Assembly: GCF_000819725.1 (NCBI RefSeq)
Contig: NZ_CDDH01000002.1
Coordinates: 1-64,000 of the forward strand
Reading direction: 5' to 3'
DNA: 64,000 nucleotides
DNA from: Aeromonas australiensis
GTDB lineage: Bacteria > Pseudomonadota > Gammaproteobacteria > Enterobacterales > Aeromonadaceae
A program made the translations under genes and the position numbers. The notes beneath the pieces are model-generated. The model had not been told where the DNA came from, searched no databases, and saw only the letters and a list, made by a program, of their open reading frames with translations. Within the stretch, counting starts at the first letter, position 1, and each line of letters opens with the position of its first letter. Below are positions 9,551 through 18,282 of the stretch, piece after piece.

Positions 9551-9679
9551 CCGACTCCCGTCCTGCCCCCGCCTCACTGAAAATGGTCGGCGATTATAGC
9601 GGCTAAGACACACTCACCAATAGGAGCCGACGAGATAATCGCCTATAATCTGCCGTTTCCTTAATGACCGAGTATTGCC

Positions 9680-10903
9680 ATGAGCCAGTCCTTTGATGAT
9701 TTCGACCTGCACCCCGCCCTCAACCGGGCCTTGGCCGAGATGGGATTCACCCGCCCCACCACCATCCAGCAGATGGTGCTGGAGCCAGCCCTGGACGGCC
9801 GCGATATTCTGGCATCCGCTCCGACCGGTACCGGCAAGACTGCCTCCTTCCTGCTGCCAGCACTCCAGCACCTGCTGGACTTCCCGCGCCGCAAGCCGGG
9901 CCCCTGCCGCATGCTGATCCTGACCCCGACCCGCGAGCTGGCGCTGCAGGTGACCGCCCATGCCAAGGCGCTGGCGGCTCACACCAACCTCAGCATCGAG
10001 ACCATCATCGGCGGCGTCAGCCATGAAGAGCAGCTGCCTGCCCTGACCAAGACCACCGACATCGTCGTGGCCACCCCGGGTCGTCTGCTTGAGTACATCG
10101 AGAAAGAGGAGTTCGAGAGCCACGACATCGAAGTGCTGGTGCTGGATGAAGCGGACCGCATGCTGGACATGGGCTTTATCAAGGATGTGAACCGCATCGT
10201 GGCAGAGGCGCGCTACCGCAAGCACACCATGCTCTTCTCCGCCACCCTGGAAGGGGCCGGCCTTGAGAAGTTCGCCAACGAGATCCTCAAGGATCCGGTG
10301 GAGCTGCACGCCGAACCGCCCCGCAGCGAGCGTCGCCCCATCACCCAGTGGATCCATCTGGCCGATGACGCCACCCACAAGCTGGCGCTGCTGACCCATA
10401 TCCTGAAAGATCCGGAAACCCAGAAGGCGATCATCTTCGTCAAGACTCGCGAGCGTCTGGCGGAGCTCTCCGGCCAGCTGCAGGCGGCAGGCGTCTCCTG
10501 CGCCTGGATCCGTGGCGAGATGGAGCAGAGCAAACGCGTCGAGTCGATCCGCAAGTTCCACGAAGGGGAAGTACCCTTCCTGATCGCCACCGACGTCGCC
10601 GCCCGCGGTATCGACCTGCCGAACGTCAGCCATGTCATCAACTACGACATGCCCTACGGCGCCGATGTCTACGTCCACCGGATCGGCCGTACCGGCCGCG
10701 CTGGTAACCGTGGCTGCGCCATCAGTCTGGTGGAGGCCCACGACATGGCGATGGTCGCCAAGATCGAGCGCTATACCGAAGAGCGCCTCAAGCGCCGGGT
10801 GATCGACGAACTACGCCCGAAACACAAGGAAGCGCGGGTACCGGTGAAGAAGAAAAAGCCGGTCGACAAGAAGAAGTCCGCCAAGAAGAAAAAGAAGAAG
10901 TGA
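9680..10903 (+). CDS. srmB: ATP-dependent RNA helicase SrmB (DEAD box)
   Basis: This 407-residue DEAD-box helicase acts early in 50S ribosome assembly. All core motifs are present in order: Q-motif (FTRPTTIQQ), Walker A APTGTGKT, PTRELALQV, TPGRL, DEAD in LVLDEADRMLDMGF, SAT, then in the second domain IIFVKTRERL, ATDVAARGID and HRIGRTGRAG. The tail (from about residue 385) is a run of lysines typical of RNA-binding extensions. Pairing with trmN6 in divergent orientation supports SrmB over RhlE or DeaD. Confidence 0.95.
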   Translation: MSQSFDDFDLHPALNRALAEMGFTRPTTIQQMVLEPALDGRDILASAPTGTGKTASFLLPALQHLLDFPRRKPGPCRMLILTPTRELALQVTAHAKALAAHTNLSIETIIGGVSHEEQLPALTKTTDIVVATPGRLLEYIEKEEFESHDIEVLVLDEADRMLDMGFIKDVNRIVAEARYRKHTMLFSATLEGAGLEKFANEILKDPVELHAEPPRSERRPITQWIHLADDATHKLALLTHILKDPETQKAIIFVKTRERLAELSGQLQAAGVSCAWIRGEMEQSKRVESIRKFHEGEVPFLIATDVAARGIDLPNVSHVINYDMPYGADVYVHRIGRTGRAGNRGCAISLVEAHDMAMVAKIERYTEERLKRRVIDELRPKHKEARVPVKKKKPVDKKKSAKKKKKK

Positions 10904-10919
10904 TCGCCTGGCGATAAAG

Positions 10920-10949
10920 AGAAGGGCCATCCCGCGGGATGGCCCTTCT
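10920..10949. terminator. Perfect 30-bp palindrome between srmB and elaA
   Basis: AGAAGGGCCATCCCG is followed directly by its exact complement. It lies between convergent genes and can fold in both transcripts, though it has no long T-run on either side. Confidence 0.7.
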
Positions 10950-10975
10950 GCATTCTGAATCACTCTGACGAGTGG

Positions 10976-11431
10976 TTATGCCACCACTCTGCGCATTCCC
11001 ATATGGGGGATATCATCTTCGAGATAGCCTTCCCCTTCCGCCACAAAACCGTGCTGGCCATAGAAGCCCTGCAGATGGGCCTGCGCCCCCAGCCAGATGC
11101 TGTGGGTCGGCCAGCGCGCCTCGCACGCCTTGACCGCCTCGCCGATCAGCTTATGACCAAGACCACCGCCGCGCGCCTTGGGGGAAGTCACCACCCGACC
11201 GATGGCGGCGCCGCGCTCATCGCCGATGCCGGGCGCCATAATCCGCGCGTAAGCAGCAAGCTGGTCGCCCTGATAGCCGAGTAGGTGCCAGACCCCCTCG
11301 CGGCGATCGAGCCCGTCCAGATCCTGAAAGGGGCAGGTCTGCTCCACCACGAACACCTCGGCCCGCAGCGCCAGCAACTCATACAACTCGTCAGTGGTCA
11401 GTTCAGACCAGGGTTTCAGGATCCAGTTCAT
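10976..11431 (-). CDS. elaA: GNAT acetyltransferase ElaA
   Basis: A 151-residue GNAT-fold N-acetyltransferase of the ElaA family. Visible features are the LYELLALRAEVFVVEQTCPFQDLDGLD opening, the acetyl-CoA loop VTSPKARGGGLGHKLI (R-x-x-G-x-G/A type) and AQAHLQGFYGQHGFVAEGE near the end. The physiological substrate is not known. The start is the ATG at 11431, preceded by AAGGAG at six bases; a frame starting at 11488 would overlap the upstream regulator. It is the last gene of a minus-strand series rlmB - Crp-like regulator - elaA. Confidence 0.9.
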   Translation of the reverse strand: MNWILKPWSELTTDELYELLALRAEVFVVEQTCPFQDLDGLDRREGVWHLLGYQGDQLAAYARIMAPGIGDERGAAIGRVVTSPKARGGGLGHKLIGEAVKACEARWPTHSIWLGAQAHLQGFYGQHGFVAEGEGYLEDDIPHMGMRRVVA

Positions 11432-11487
11432 CGGCAACTCCTTATCAGTTCGGCCTGCCAGCATAATCGTGGCGCCAGCGCCCCGCA

Positions 11488-12060
11488 TTAACCTTTGTTA
11501 AGTTCTTTCAGCCGTTTGCGAATGCGGCTCAGGCTGATGGGCGTGATACCGAGATAGGCGGCGATCTGGTGGTCGGGCACTCTGGCATCGAGCGTGGGAA
11601 AGCTGTCGAGAAAGTGCTGATAGCGTGCCTGCGGGCTGCCGGTCAGCAGCAACAGCTCCTTCTCCTCCTTGATGCGCAGCTGCACCTCCAACAGGTGCTG
11701 GTACCAGCGCGGCCAGCCGGGCAGCTGGCGCAGGTCGGCCAGACTGAACAGTTGCAGACGGCAGGGCTCCAGCGCCTCCACGCTATAGCGGGCCGGCTCA
11801 CCACTGAGCAGGTGGTGGAAGTCGAGAAACTCGTCCCCCTCCCAGTAGAACTCCTTGATGTACTCGCGGCCATCCGCCAGCACCAGCTTGGCCCGCAGCA
11901 GCCCCTGCTCCACCCTGACCAGCAGATCCGGGCTGTCACCGGCGTGCCAGAGGCAGCTTTTCGGGCTGAGGGTCAGCGGGCGGGCAAAAGAGAGGAGGCG
12001 CGCGGCCTCCTCTTTATCTGCGACCTGCGCCCAATCGAAGGGGGGTCTGTCAGTCAGCAT
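11488..12060 (-). CDS. Crp/Fnr-family transcriptional regulator
   Basis: The 190-residue protein has an N-terminal cyclic-nucleotide-binding-type beta roll (about 15-115, with GLLRAKLVLADGREYIKEFYWEGDEF) and a C-terminal helix-turn-helix (VPDHQIAAYLGITPISLSRIRKRLKEL). The roll lacks the canonical RxS cAMP-contact motif, and there is no Fnr-type cysteine cluster, so the signal is unknown. It starts 2 bp after the rlmB stop, implying co-transcription, and has a poor ribosome site of its own, which suggests translational coupling. Confidence 0.85.
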   Translation of the reverse strand: MLTDRPPFDWAQVADKEEAARLLSFARPLTLSPKSCLWHAGDSPDLLVRVEQGLLRAKLVLADGREYIKEFYWEGDEFLDFHHLLSGEPARYSVEALEPCRLQLFSLADLRQLPGWPRWYQHLLEVQLRIKEEKELLLLTGSPQARYQHFLDSFPTLDARVPDHQIAAYLGITPISLSRIRKRLKELNKG

Positions 12061-12062
12061 GA

Positions 12063-12812
12063 TTAACCGCGACGCTGACGCACGGCTTCAAACAGGCAGA
12101 CGCCGGTTGCCACCGAAACGTTGAGGCTGGATACCGCCCCTGCCATCGGGATGCTCACCAGCTCGTCGCAGTGTTCGCGGGTCAGACGGCGCATGCCTTT
12201 ACCTTCAGCCCCCATCACCAGCGCCATCGGGCCGGTCAGTTTGGCCTGATAGAGGTCGTGATCGGCCTCGCCAGCGGTGCCGACAATCCAGACGCCGCGC
12301 TCCTGCAATTCGCGCAGGGTGCGGGCCAGGTTGGTGACCTGAATGAGCGGCACCACTTCGGCCGCGCCACAGGCAACCTTGCGCACGATTGGGGTGAGAC
12401 CCGTGGCCTTGTCCCGCGGCACGATGACAGCATGAGCCCCGGCAGCATCGGCGCTGCGCAGGCAGGCGCCGAGGTTGTGCGGGTCAGTCACGCCATCCAG
12501 CACCAGCAGGAAGGGCTGGCTCTGTTGTGCCGCCAGCTCATCCAGCAGGCTGGCCAGATCGTGCTCGGCGAGCTTCGGCGCCTCTTTCACCCGGGCCATA
12601 ATGCCCTGGTGATTGTTGCCTTCCGCTTTGTCATCAAGGGTCTTGCGGTTCACGCTCTGCACCTTGAGGCCGAGGGACTCCAGCTCGGTCAGCAGAGGTT
12701 GCAGCCGGTCGTCATCCCGCCCTTTCAGCGCCCATACCTCGATAAAGCGCTCGGGTGTGCGCTCCAGCAGCGCGGATACAGCGTGAATGCCGTAGATCAG
12801 TTCAGTGCTCAT
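12063..12812 (-). CDS. rlmB: 23S rRNA (guanosine(2251)-2'-O)-methyltransferase RlmB
   Basis: A 249-residue SPOUT methyltransferase that adds the 2'-O-methyl group to G2251 of the 23S rRNA P-loop. The N-terminal L30-like domain ([17 protein letters not shown]) is followed by the knotted catalytic domain with [31 protein letters not shown] and [19 protein letters not shown], the three SpoU motifs. The ATG at 12812 matches the family start. In related bacteria rlmB follows rnr closely; here about 2.9 kb of foreign DNA on the opposite strand separates them, so rlmB must use its own promoter. Confidence 0.95.
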   Translation of the reverse strand: MSTELIYGIHAVSALLERTPERFIEVWALKGRDDDRLQPLLTELESLGLKVQSVNRKTLDDKAEGNNHQGIMARVKEAPKLAEHDLASLLDELAAQQSQPFLLVLDGVTDPHNLGACLRSADAAGAHAVIVPRDKATGLTPIVRKVACGAAEVVPLIQVTNLARTLRELQERGVWIVGTAGEADHDLYQAKLTGPMALVMGAEGKGMRRLTREHCDELVSIPMAGAVSSLNVSVATGVCLFEAVRQRRG

Positions 12813-12824
12813 GTTCAAGATCCG

Positions 12825-12853
12825 TAGGTCGGGTCGCATGAATGCGCCCCGAA
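12825..12853 (+). repeat. REP-like palindrome with GTAG head
   Basis: GTAG is followed by an imperfect hairpin (TCGGGTCGCAT / ATGCGCCCCGA), the layout of repetitive extragenic palindromes. It sits just upstream of rlmB at the edge of the accessory insert. Confidence 0.55.
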
Positions 12854-13067
12854 GAAAAATGGCCGTACCGGCAACCTGACCACCTTAATGCAGGTCTCGT
12901 CACCGGTCGCTAAATGATGGCGCATCATACCAGAGAGACCGGCATCTAGGGAGGAGGAAGCTGCTCGGCCAAGCACCTGCTGCTATATCGAGATCTTCGG
13001 CGGCATATGTCGGCAAGCCAATCATGGCCTGTTAGCCGCTGCGCGGTGCTCAAAGCTGTGGGCAAAA

Positions 13068-13376
13068 CGATGGGTGTCCCAATTTCTGTTTGGGGTTGAA
13101 TTGCCAAAATTCGAAGTCTTTTTTTCAAATTTATGAGTCATTTCAGTTTTTTAGGTTTTGGCTTTTGTTTGTGAGTCAACGCTGAGTTAATCTTGGTTTT
13201 GGTAAAACGTAAGCCCTTGAAGCCAGGGCGTCCGCATGAGTGCTTGAAATTTGAGCAAGACAAAGCCAGCACGTATCGTTGTGAAATTAAGCGAGCTGGA
13301 TCTTGCCATGATTGAACATTAAACGAACGGTAACTGCGCGCTAGTTATTCATGTTCATTTATCTGGCATTCATGAT
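13068..13376. mobile_element. Fragments of a decayed transposase-associated element
   Basis: Three pieces here recur in the 53-55 kb region. First, 13068-13087 (ATGGGTGTCCCAATTTCT) matches the dispersed GGTGGGTGTCCCAGATTTC repeat. Second, about 13200-13292 read on the minus strand gives NFTTIRAGFVLLKFQALMRTPW, alignable with the odd C-terminus NFTTTRALYVLLKCQILIPTPC of the REP-associated transposase remnant at 54511. Third, 13329-13376 contains AACTGCGCGCTAGTT and ATTTATCTGGC, also found inverted at about 53490-53533. No intact gene remains. The rest of 12854-13400 shows nothing else. Confidence 0.6.
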
Positions 13377-13399
13377 CTTGCCCTGCCCTTGAAGCTTAA

Positions 13400-13525
13400 A
13401 CATAACAAAGCGTTAAAGAGGGATTCGTGCCGCGTGGCATTTTTGGTATGCGGTGATTTTGGTGGTGAAAGTGGTCTGCGGAAAGTTGGTTTATGCGGCA
13501 CTCACCCCTTAACGCGGCGTTAGGC
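13400..13525 (+). repeat. attC site 1
   Basis: The left end ACATAACAAAGCGTTAA pairs with the right end ending CCTTAACGCGGCGTTAGGC. The right core GTTAGGC is at 13519-13525. The inner arms share AGGG and GTGCCGC in inverted orientation, allowing the folded single-strand form. The gene of its own cassette has been lost on the left. Confidence 0.8.
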
Positions 13526-13538
13526 GATTGGAAATAAT

Positions 13539-14672
13539 ATGTATCAAGATAGTAAGTTTATTACTTTAGAGAAAGAAAGAGACGTTCTGTTTGTTTTTGG
13601 TGCTGGTGCATCCATAGCGGAAGGTGCGCCTTTGCAAAAAGACATATTACCCCAGATTTTTGAATCAAAAATTCAGGAGCTTACTGAGTCAGAAGCGGCT
13701 CAAGAAGTACGGGAGTTTATTGCTGATAATTTTGATATATCAACTGGTTTATATCCTAGTTTAGAGTCTGTGTTCGGGTATCTAGACTATTTTATTAATA
13801 AAAATGAATGCTTAGGTAAGCAATATACAACGGACAAAATAAAATCGATAAAAGAGTCGTTGCTTAAAATAATTCACTATGTTATATCGCAGCCACAATT
13901 TCGTTCTGATGGCGCTTATCGTAGCTTTTGGGAACTTGTATTTAATGTAAATCGTAATATTTCTATAATTACAATGAATTATGACACTCTCATTGATGAA
14001 TCTTTTGACTTCATATACGGAAAAGGAGGGTATATCGATTATTGTATCGAATTAATGAACTATCACCACTACGATGACATTAGTGCTTTTGATTGGTGGA
14101 TCAACCCAAGACAACCTGTACCCGTGTATGATGGTGAAGCCCCTTTTTCAGTCAAATTAATCAAAGTTCACGGCTCATTAAATTGGAAGTATTGTAATTG
14201 CTGTAACCAAGTTTTGTTAACTGCATGGGATACTAAAATCGATTTGAGTTCGATGGGGTTTAAAGGTGTAATTGGCGCGTGTTGTGGTCAACCTGAAGAC
14301 ATTGTCTTTGATCTGGCATGTCCATTAGATGGAAATGAATTTCAAACATTTATTGTACCTCCATCTCACTTTAAAGATTTGTCACATCCTGCGATTAATA
14401 AGTTAATCGATGAATCGGCAATTGAAATTAGAAAAGCAAAGAAAATCATTTTTGTCGGTTACTCATTTCCAGAAGCTGACGTACACATCAAAGCTTTATT
14501 TAAGAAGAATATGTCTAAAAGCGTTGAAGTTCATGTAGTCGATCCATTTATGAATCAGTCAATCGAATCAAGCTATAAAAGTCTCACAAGCCAAGTTAGT
14601 TTTCATAAGGTTGGCTTTTCCGAGTTTGTCGCAAAAGATTTGAGATCATTACTTTTGGAGAGTATCGCCTAA
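13539..14672 (+). CDS. SIR2-like NAD-binding protein carried on an integron cassette
   Basis: This 377-residue protein has the SIR2-like Rossmann fold. The NAD-binding GAGAS is at 21-25, TMNYD with the catalytic-type Asn at 145-149, KVHGSLNW with His211, then GYSFPEAD at 307-314. Cysteines C219, C221, C222 and C248, C249 are placed like a zinc ribbon. Such non-sirtuin SIR2 proteins act as NAD hydrolases in several anti-phage systems; an immune role here is inference. The gene starts 20 bp after the attC 1 cleavage point and its TAA lies inside attC 2. It has no effector fusion and no SIR2-partner gene (HerA, TIR) beside it. Confidence 0.85.
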   Translation: MYQDSKFITLEKERDVLFVFGAGASIAEGAPLQKDILPQIFESKIQELTESEAAQEVREFIADNFDISTGLYPSLESVFGYLDYFINKNECLGKQYTTDKIKSIKESLLKIIHYVISQPQFRSDGAYRSFWELVFNVNRNISIITMNYDTLIDESFDFIYGKGGYIDYCIELMNYHHYDDISAFDWWINPRQPVPVYDGEAPFSVKLIKVHGSLNWKYCNCCNQVLLTAWDTKIDLSSMGFKGVIGACCGQPEDIVFDLACPLDGNEFQTFIVPPSHFKDLSHPAINKLIDESAIEIRKAKKIIFVGYSFPEADVHIKALFKKNMSKSVEVHVVDPFMNQSIESSYKSLTSQVSFHKVGFSEFVAKDLRSLLLESIA

Positions 14673-14791
14673 CAAACTGTTCAAGAGGGATTCGCAACGC
14701 GTGGCATTTTTACTATGCGTTGGTTTAAGTGATTAAGGTGTATGCGGCGGCATTGGTATTGCGTTGCTCACCCCTTAACAGGGCGTTAGGG
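14667..14791 (+). repeat. attC site 2
   Basis: The left core GCCTAAC (14667-14673) overlaps the stop codon of the SIR2 gene; the right core GTTAGGG ends the site. Arms CTGTTCAAGAGGG and CCCCTTAACAG, and GCAACGC against GCGTTGC, are complementary. Confidence 0.85.
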
Positions 14792-14867
14792 CTAAACTTT
14801 GTCGACCACCGAATCGTCATGATATATTACCTATTACTTTCAAATGCTTAATGTGTAGGGGTATACA

Positions 14868-15311
14868 GTGTCGAATAAGGCAGCTTACAAAAAATCTAGA
14901 AAGGTAATTCTAAAATTATTAAACGATAGTTTTCCGACTCCTGTGGATATCGATATATTTTACATTGAAGGCAAAAACCCACCCTCTGACAGAAAGCTAA
15001 AAAATTACAACGATGTTATGCGTTCATGGGATAATGGATATAGTTTTGATGACAATCCAATACAGAATGAGCTCTATATATACAGAGAGACATTGAGAGT
15101 TTTAGTGGATGAAGGCTTGGTGAGTCACGAAACAGAAGATAAGGACAATCGGAGACTGTACGTGCGTTGTAAGCTGACACCTAAAGGACAAAATTCAAGT
15201 TTCGCAAGTGATTCTGAGATACTAATGCTAGAGCCAAACTTTTATGGAATTGGAATTAGGCTCAGAGTGTTACTTAGGAAGTTGGGTGCCTTGTTTGGAA
15301 TAAAGCCCTAA
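14868..15311 (+). CDS. Cassette protein of unknown function
   Basis: I do not recognise this 147-residue protein. The start is a GTG with AGGGG seven bases upstream. Residues 5-20 are basic, residues 60-105 look like a winged-helix-type stretch (LYIYRETLRVLVDEGLVSHE, then RRLYVRCKLTPKGQ, where LTPKG is common at the end of a wing). The last 30 residues (GIGIRLRVLLRKLGALFGI) form a basic amphipathic or membrane-associating helix. Its TAA is inside attC 3. The gene is AT-rich like the SIR2 cassette. A DNA-binding or toxin-antitoxin role is possible but unsupported. Confidence 0.65.
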   Translation: MSNKAAYKKSRKVILKLLNDSFPTPVDIDIFYIEGKNPPSDRKLKNYNDVMRSWDNGYSFDDNPIQNELYIYRETLRVLVDEGLVSHETEDKDNRRLYVRCKLTPKGQNSSFASDSEILMLEPNFYGIGIRLRVLLRKLGALFGIKP

Positions 15312-15434
15312 CAAGCGCTTCAAGAGGGACTGTCAACGCGCGGCGTTTCCAGTCCCAATGAGCCGCAGTGGTTGCAGTTGTTGTGTTTAAGTTTGGTTGT
15401 TATGCGTTGCCAGCCCCTTAGGCGGGCGTTATAA
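15306..15434 (+). repeat. attC site 3 (Vibrio cholerae repeat type)
   Basis: The left end CCCTAACAAGCG overlaps the stop codon of cassette 2, and the right end reads CCTTAGGCGGGCGTTATAA. Internal blocks (CAAGAGGGACTGTCAACGC, GTTGTTGTGTTTAAG, ATGCGTTGCCAGCCCCTTA) closely resemble the VCR sequence as I remember it, more so than the other two sites. Confidence 0.85.
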
Positions 15435-15468
15435 GCCTGATTGCGCTCAATTTTTACCAAGGAAAAAT

Positions 15469-15485
15469 GGGACCCCCACCTTTCT
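15469..15485 (-). repeat. Inverted copy of the GGTGGGTGTCCC-type repeat
   Basis: On the minus strand this reads AGAAAGGTGGGGGTCCC, close to the AAAAGGTGGGTGTCCC repeat found several times at 53-58 kb and, degenerate, at 13068. The two copies around the cassette array face opposite ways. Confidence 0.4.
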
Positions 15486-15603
15486 GAGCGCCGCGTAGCG
15501 GCCAATAGAATGGCATCGCGCAGGGAGTATGCCCCTAGCCATAGGCATGGCGCTTGGCTGAGCTCCGCCCAGACCCTAAGTCCCTCCCCTTTTCGCTGAC
15601 CAT

Positions 15604-15641
15604 AAAAAATCCGAATCCCGGTAACAGGGTTCGGATTTTTT
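15604..15641. terminator. Bidirectional terminator after rnr and the cassette array
   Basis: AAAAAATCCGAA(T)CCC and GGG(T)TCGGATTTTTT form a stem with A and T tracts on both sides, between convergent units. Confidence 0.85.
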
Positions 15642-15760
15642 CATCTCAAGAGTCGCAGGCTTTTGCAGTGATAACCCGGGCGCTGGCGCAGATACCCGGG
15701 GGCCATCAGCCCGTTACAGCCTATCCCCGGGTCGCCAGACCCAAGCCATAGGCCGAGGGC

Positions 15761-18148
15761 TTACCCCTTGGCCTTATCGCGCGCCTTTTTGCTCGGTCGT
15801 CTGTTGCTGGGTTTGGCGCGGCCACCCTTGTCGGATTTGCCGTGATCCTTGCCCTCTTTACGTTTTTCGTGGCGCTGAGCGCTTTTGGCCTTCTCTTTCT
15901 TGATCTCGGCCTGCTTGCGCGCCATCTCTTTGGCGTTCTTGCCGGTGGCCTTGAGGGGCTCTTCTACCATCACGAAGTCGATCTTGCGATCGTCCAGGTT
16001 CACGCCCATCACCTTGACCCGCACCTTGTCGCCCAGACGGTAGCGACGGCGGAAGTTCTCGCCGATCAACTGCATATGCAGGGGATCAAACTGGTAGTAG
16101 TCGTTGGTGAGGGTGCTGACGTGCACCAGACCATCGATATGGATCTCCGCCAGCCGGACGAAGAAGCCAAAGCCGGTGACGCTGGCGATAACGCCGTCAA
16201 ACTCGTCACCCACGTGATCCAGCATGTACTCGCACTTGAGCCAGTCGGCCACATCGCGAGTGGCATCGTCGGCACGGCGCTCGGTCATGGAGCAGTGCTC
16301 GCCCATCGGGTCCACTTCTTCCAGCTGGTAGTGATAACCACCGCTCGGGGTCCACTTGTGGCGCAGGTTGCCCTGTTGCTCCTTGGCGGTCTGGTACTTG
16401 ATCGCACGGTGCAGGATCAGGTCGGGATAGCGACGGATCGGCGAGGTGAAATGGGCGTAGGACTTCAGGGCCAGACCGAAGTGACCGATGTTGTCAGCCT
16501 GATAGATGGCCTGACGCATGGAGCGCAGCAGCATGGTGGAGAGCAGCTCCGCATCCGGGCGCCCTTCAAACTTGGCGGCCAGCTCGGCAAAGTCTTTCGG
16601 CTCGGGCTCGAGTCCGCCCTTGAGCTCCAGACCCAGTTCGGCCAGGAAGTCACGAAAACCAGTCAGACGCTCTTCGCCCGGACGATCGTGGACCCGGAAC
16701 AGGGCAAAGGCTTCGTTCTTCTCGATATAACGGGCCGCAGCCACGTTCGCCTGGATCATGCACTCTTCGATGATCTTGTGGGCGTCGTTGCGCACCAGCG
16801 GCACGATCTGATCGATCTTGCGCTGGGCGTTGAAGATAAAACGGGTCTCTTCGCTCTCGAACTCCACCGCACCGCGCTGGTGACGGGCATGTTTGAGCGC
16901 CTTGTAAAGGTTGTTCAGCTCCTCGATATGACCCACCAGCGGGTCATACTGCTGACGCAACTTGGGCTCGCCATCGAGGATCCCGGCAACCTTGCTGTAG
17001 GTCATCCGTGCGTGGGAGTTCATCACGGCTTCGTAGAACTTGTAACCGGACATGCGGCCAGCGGCGGAGATGGTCATCTCGCACACCATGCAGAGACGGT
17101 CAACTTGCGGGTTCAGGGAACACAAGCCGTTGGAGAGCACCTCCGGCAGCATGGGCACCACGAACTCGGGGAAGTAGACCGAGTTGCCACGCTGATAGGC
17201 TTCGGCATCCAGCGCGGTGCCGGGCTTCACGTAGGCGGAGACGTCAGCAATGGCAACCCACAGGCGCCAGCCGCCACCACGTTTGGCTTCACAGAAGACG
17301 GCATCATCGAAGTCACGGGCATCTTCCCCGTCGATGGTGATCAACGGCAGCGCACGCAGGTCGATACGGCCCTCTTTGGCTTTCTCCGGCACCTGTTCGC
17401 CGAGACCGGCAACCTCTTTGGTCACCTCTTCCGGCCAGGTGTGCGGAATGCCATGGGTACGCAGGGCAATTTCGATCTCCATGCCCGGCGCCATGTTCTC
17501 GCCCAGCACTTCCAGCACGGTGCCGACGGCATTGATACGGGAGGTGGCTCGCTGATTGATGCGCACAACCACAACCTGGCTCTGGCGAGCCCCTTTGTGT
17601 TCCCCTTCCGGGATGATGATGTCCTGGCCGATTCGGCTGTCATCCGGCACCACGAAGCCAACGCCATTCTCGACGAAGTAACGGCCCACGATATCTGCCT
17701 CACGGGACTTGAGCAGGCGCACCAGACGGGCTTCCTGACGCCCCTTGCGGTCGATCTCGGTCGGTTGCACCAGCACGTAATCGCCATGCATCAGGCGTTG
17801 CATCTCTCGGTTGTTCAGATACAGATCCGGACCACCACCTTCCGGACGCAGAAAACCGAAGCCATCCTTGTGGCCGATTACATAACCTTTGACCAGATTC
17901 AGGCGATCCGGCAGGGCATAACATTGGTTGCGAGTGAATACCAGTTGTCCATCACGCTCCATGGCGCGCAGACGACGACGCAAGGCTTCCAACGGCTCTT
18001 CATCTTTCAGCTTGAGGACCTTGGCCAACTCTTCACGGGACATGGGCTTTTCATGACCCTTGATGAGTTCCAGAATCAACTCGCGACTGGCGATGGGGTT
18101 ATCGTATTTTTCGGCCTCGCGTTCGAGGAAAGGATCTTTTTGAGACAT
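15761..18148 (-). CDS. rnr: Ribonuclease R
   Basis: This 795-residue RNase II-family 3'-5' exoribonuclease degrades structured RNA and takes part in rRNA and tmRNA-linked decay. Domains in order: N-terminal winged helix ([24 protein letters not shown]), cold-shock domains ([18 protein letters not shown]), the RNB catalytic domain with [15 protein letters not shown] providing the metal-binding aspartates and [16 protein letters not shown], an S1 domain ([26 protein letters not shown]) and a lysine-rich tail that helps unwind duplexes. Length fits RNase R and not RNase II. It is divergent from the diguanylate cyclase gene and has lost its usual contiguity with rlmB. Confidence 0.97.
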   Translation of the reverse strand: MSQKDPFLEREAEKYDNPIASRELILELIKGHEKPMSREELAKVLKLKDEEPLEALRRRLRAMERDGQLVFTRNQCYALPDRLNLVKGYVIGHKDGFGFLRPEGGGPDLYLNNREMQRLMHGDYVLVQPTEIDRKGRQEARLVRLLKSREADIVGRYFVENGVGFVVPDDSRIGQDIIIPEGEHKGARQSQVVVVRINQRATSRINAVGTVLEVLGENMAPGMEIEIALRTHGIPHTWPEEVTKEVAGLGEQVPEKAKEGRIDLRALPLITIDGEDARDFDDAVFCEAKRGGGWRLWVAIADVSAYVKPGTALDAEAYQRGNSVYFPEFVVPMLPEVLSNGLCSLNPQVDRLCMVCEMTISAAGRMSGYKFYEAVMNSHARMTYSKVAGILDGEPKLRQQYDPLVGHIEELNNLYKALKHARHQRGAVEFESEETRFIFNAQRKIDQIVPLVRNDAHKIIEECMIQANVAAARYIEKNEAFALFRVHDRPGEERLTGFRDFLAELGLELKGGLEPEPKDFAELAAKFEGRPDAELLSTMLLRSMRQAIYQADNIGHFGLALKSYAHFTSPIRRYPDLILHRAIKYQTAKEQQGNLRHKWTPSGGYHYQLEEVDPMGEHCSMTERRADDATRDVADWLKCEYMLDHVGDEFDGVIASVTGFGFFVRLAEIHIDGLVHVSTLTNDYYQFDPLHMQLIGENFRRRYRLGDKVRVKVMGVNLDDRKIDFVMVEEPLKATGKNAKEMARKQAEIKKEKAKSAQRHEKRKEGKDHGKSDKGGRAKPSNRRPSKKARDKAKG

Positions 18149-18282
18149 AAGCAGGCCTTAGGGTAGGTGGTAACGCTGCCATTATATCGGAGGGGGGGGC
18201 GAATGGCATCCATCGGCTGCCTTTTGGCCAATCTCTCTGTCATACTATCTTCAGTTCGCTGGCATGATGAGACACAGAACTC

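Larger units (their letters stand above)
13400..15434 (+). mobile_element. CALIN: integron cassette array without integrase (three attC, two cassettes)
   Basis: Three attC-like sites of 125-129 bp alternate with two AT-rich genes in the same orientation, each gene stop codon lying inside the left core of the following attC, which is the classical cassette layout. Cassette 1 runs from about 13520 to 14785 and cassette 2 from about 14786 to 15428. No integrase gene or attI is present in the window, so this is a cluster of attC sites lacking an integrase. It interrupts the usual rnr-rlmB neighbourhood and lies antiparallel to both genes. Its low GC contrasts sharply with the core. Confidence 0.85.

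Noticed and set aside
15604-15641. tRNA 3' end suggested by GGGTTCGG next to rnr
   Set aside because: The arms pair as a simple symmetric hairpin with A and T tracts, and no acceptor, D or anticodon arms can be drawn.
15842-18166. Long open frame on the plus strand (774 codons) opposite rnr
   Set aside because: It is the antisense shadow of a high-GC gene: the protein is low in family motifs, while the minus strand encodes complete RNase R.
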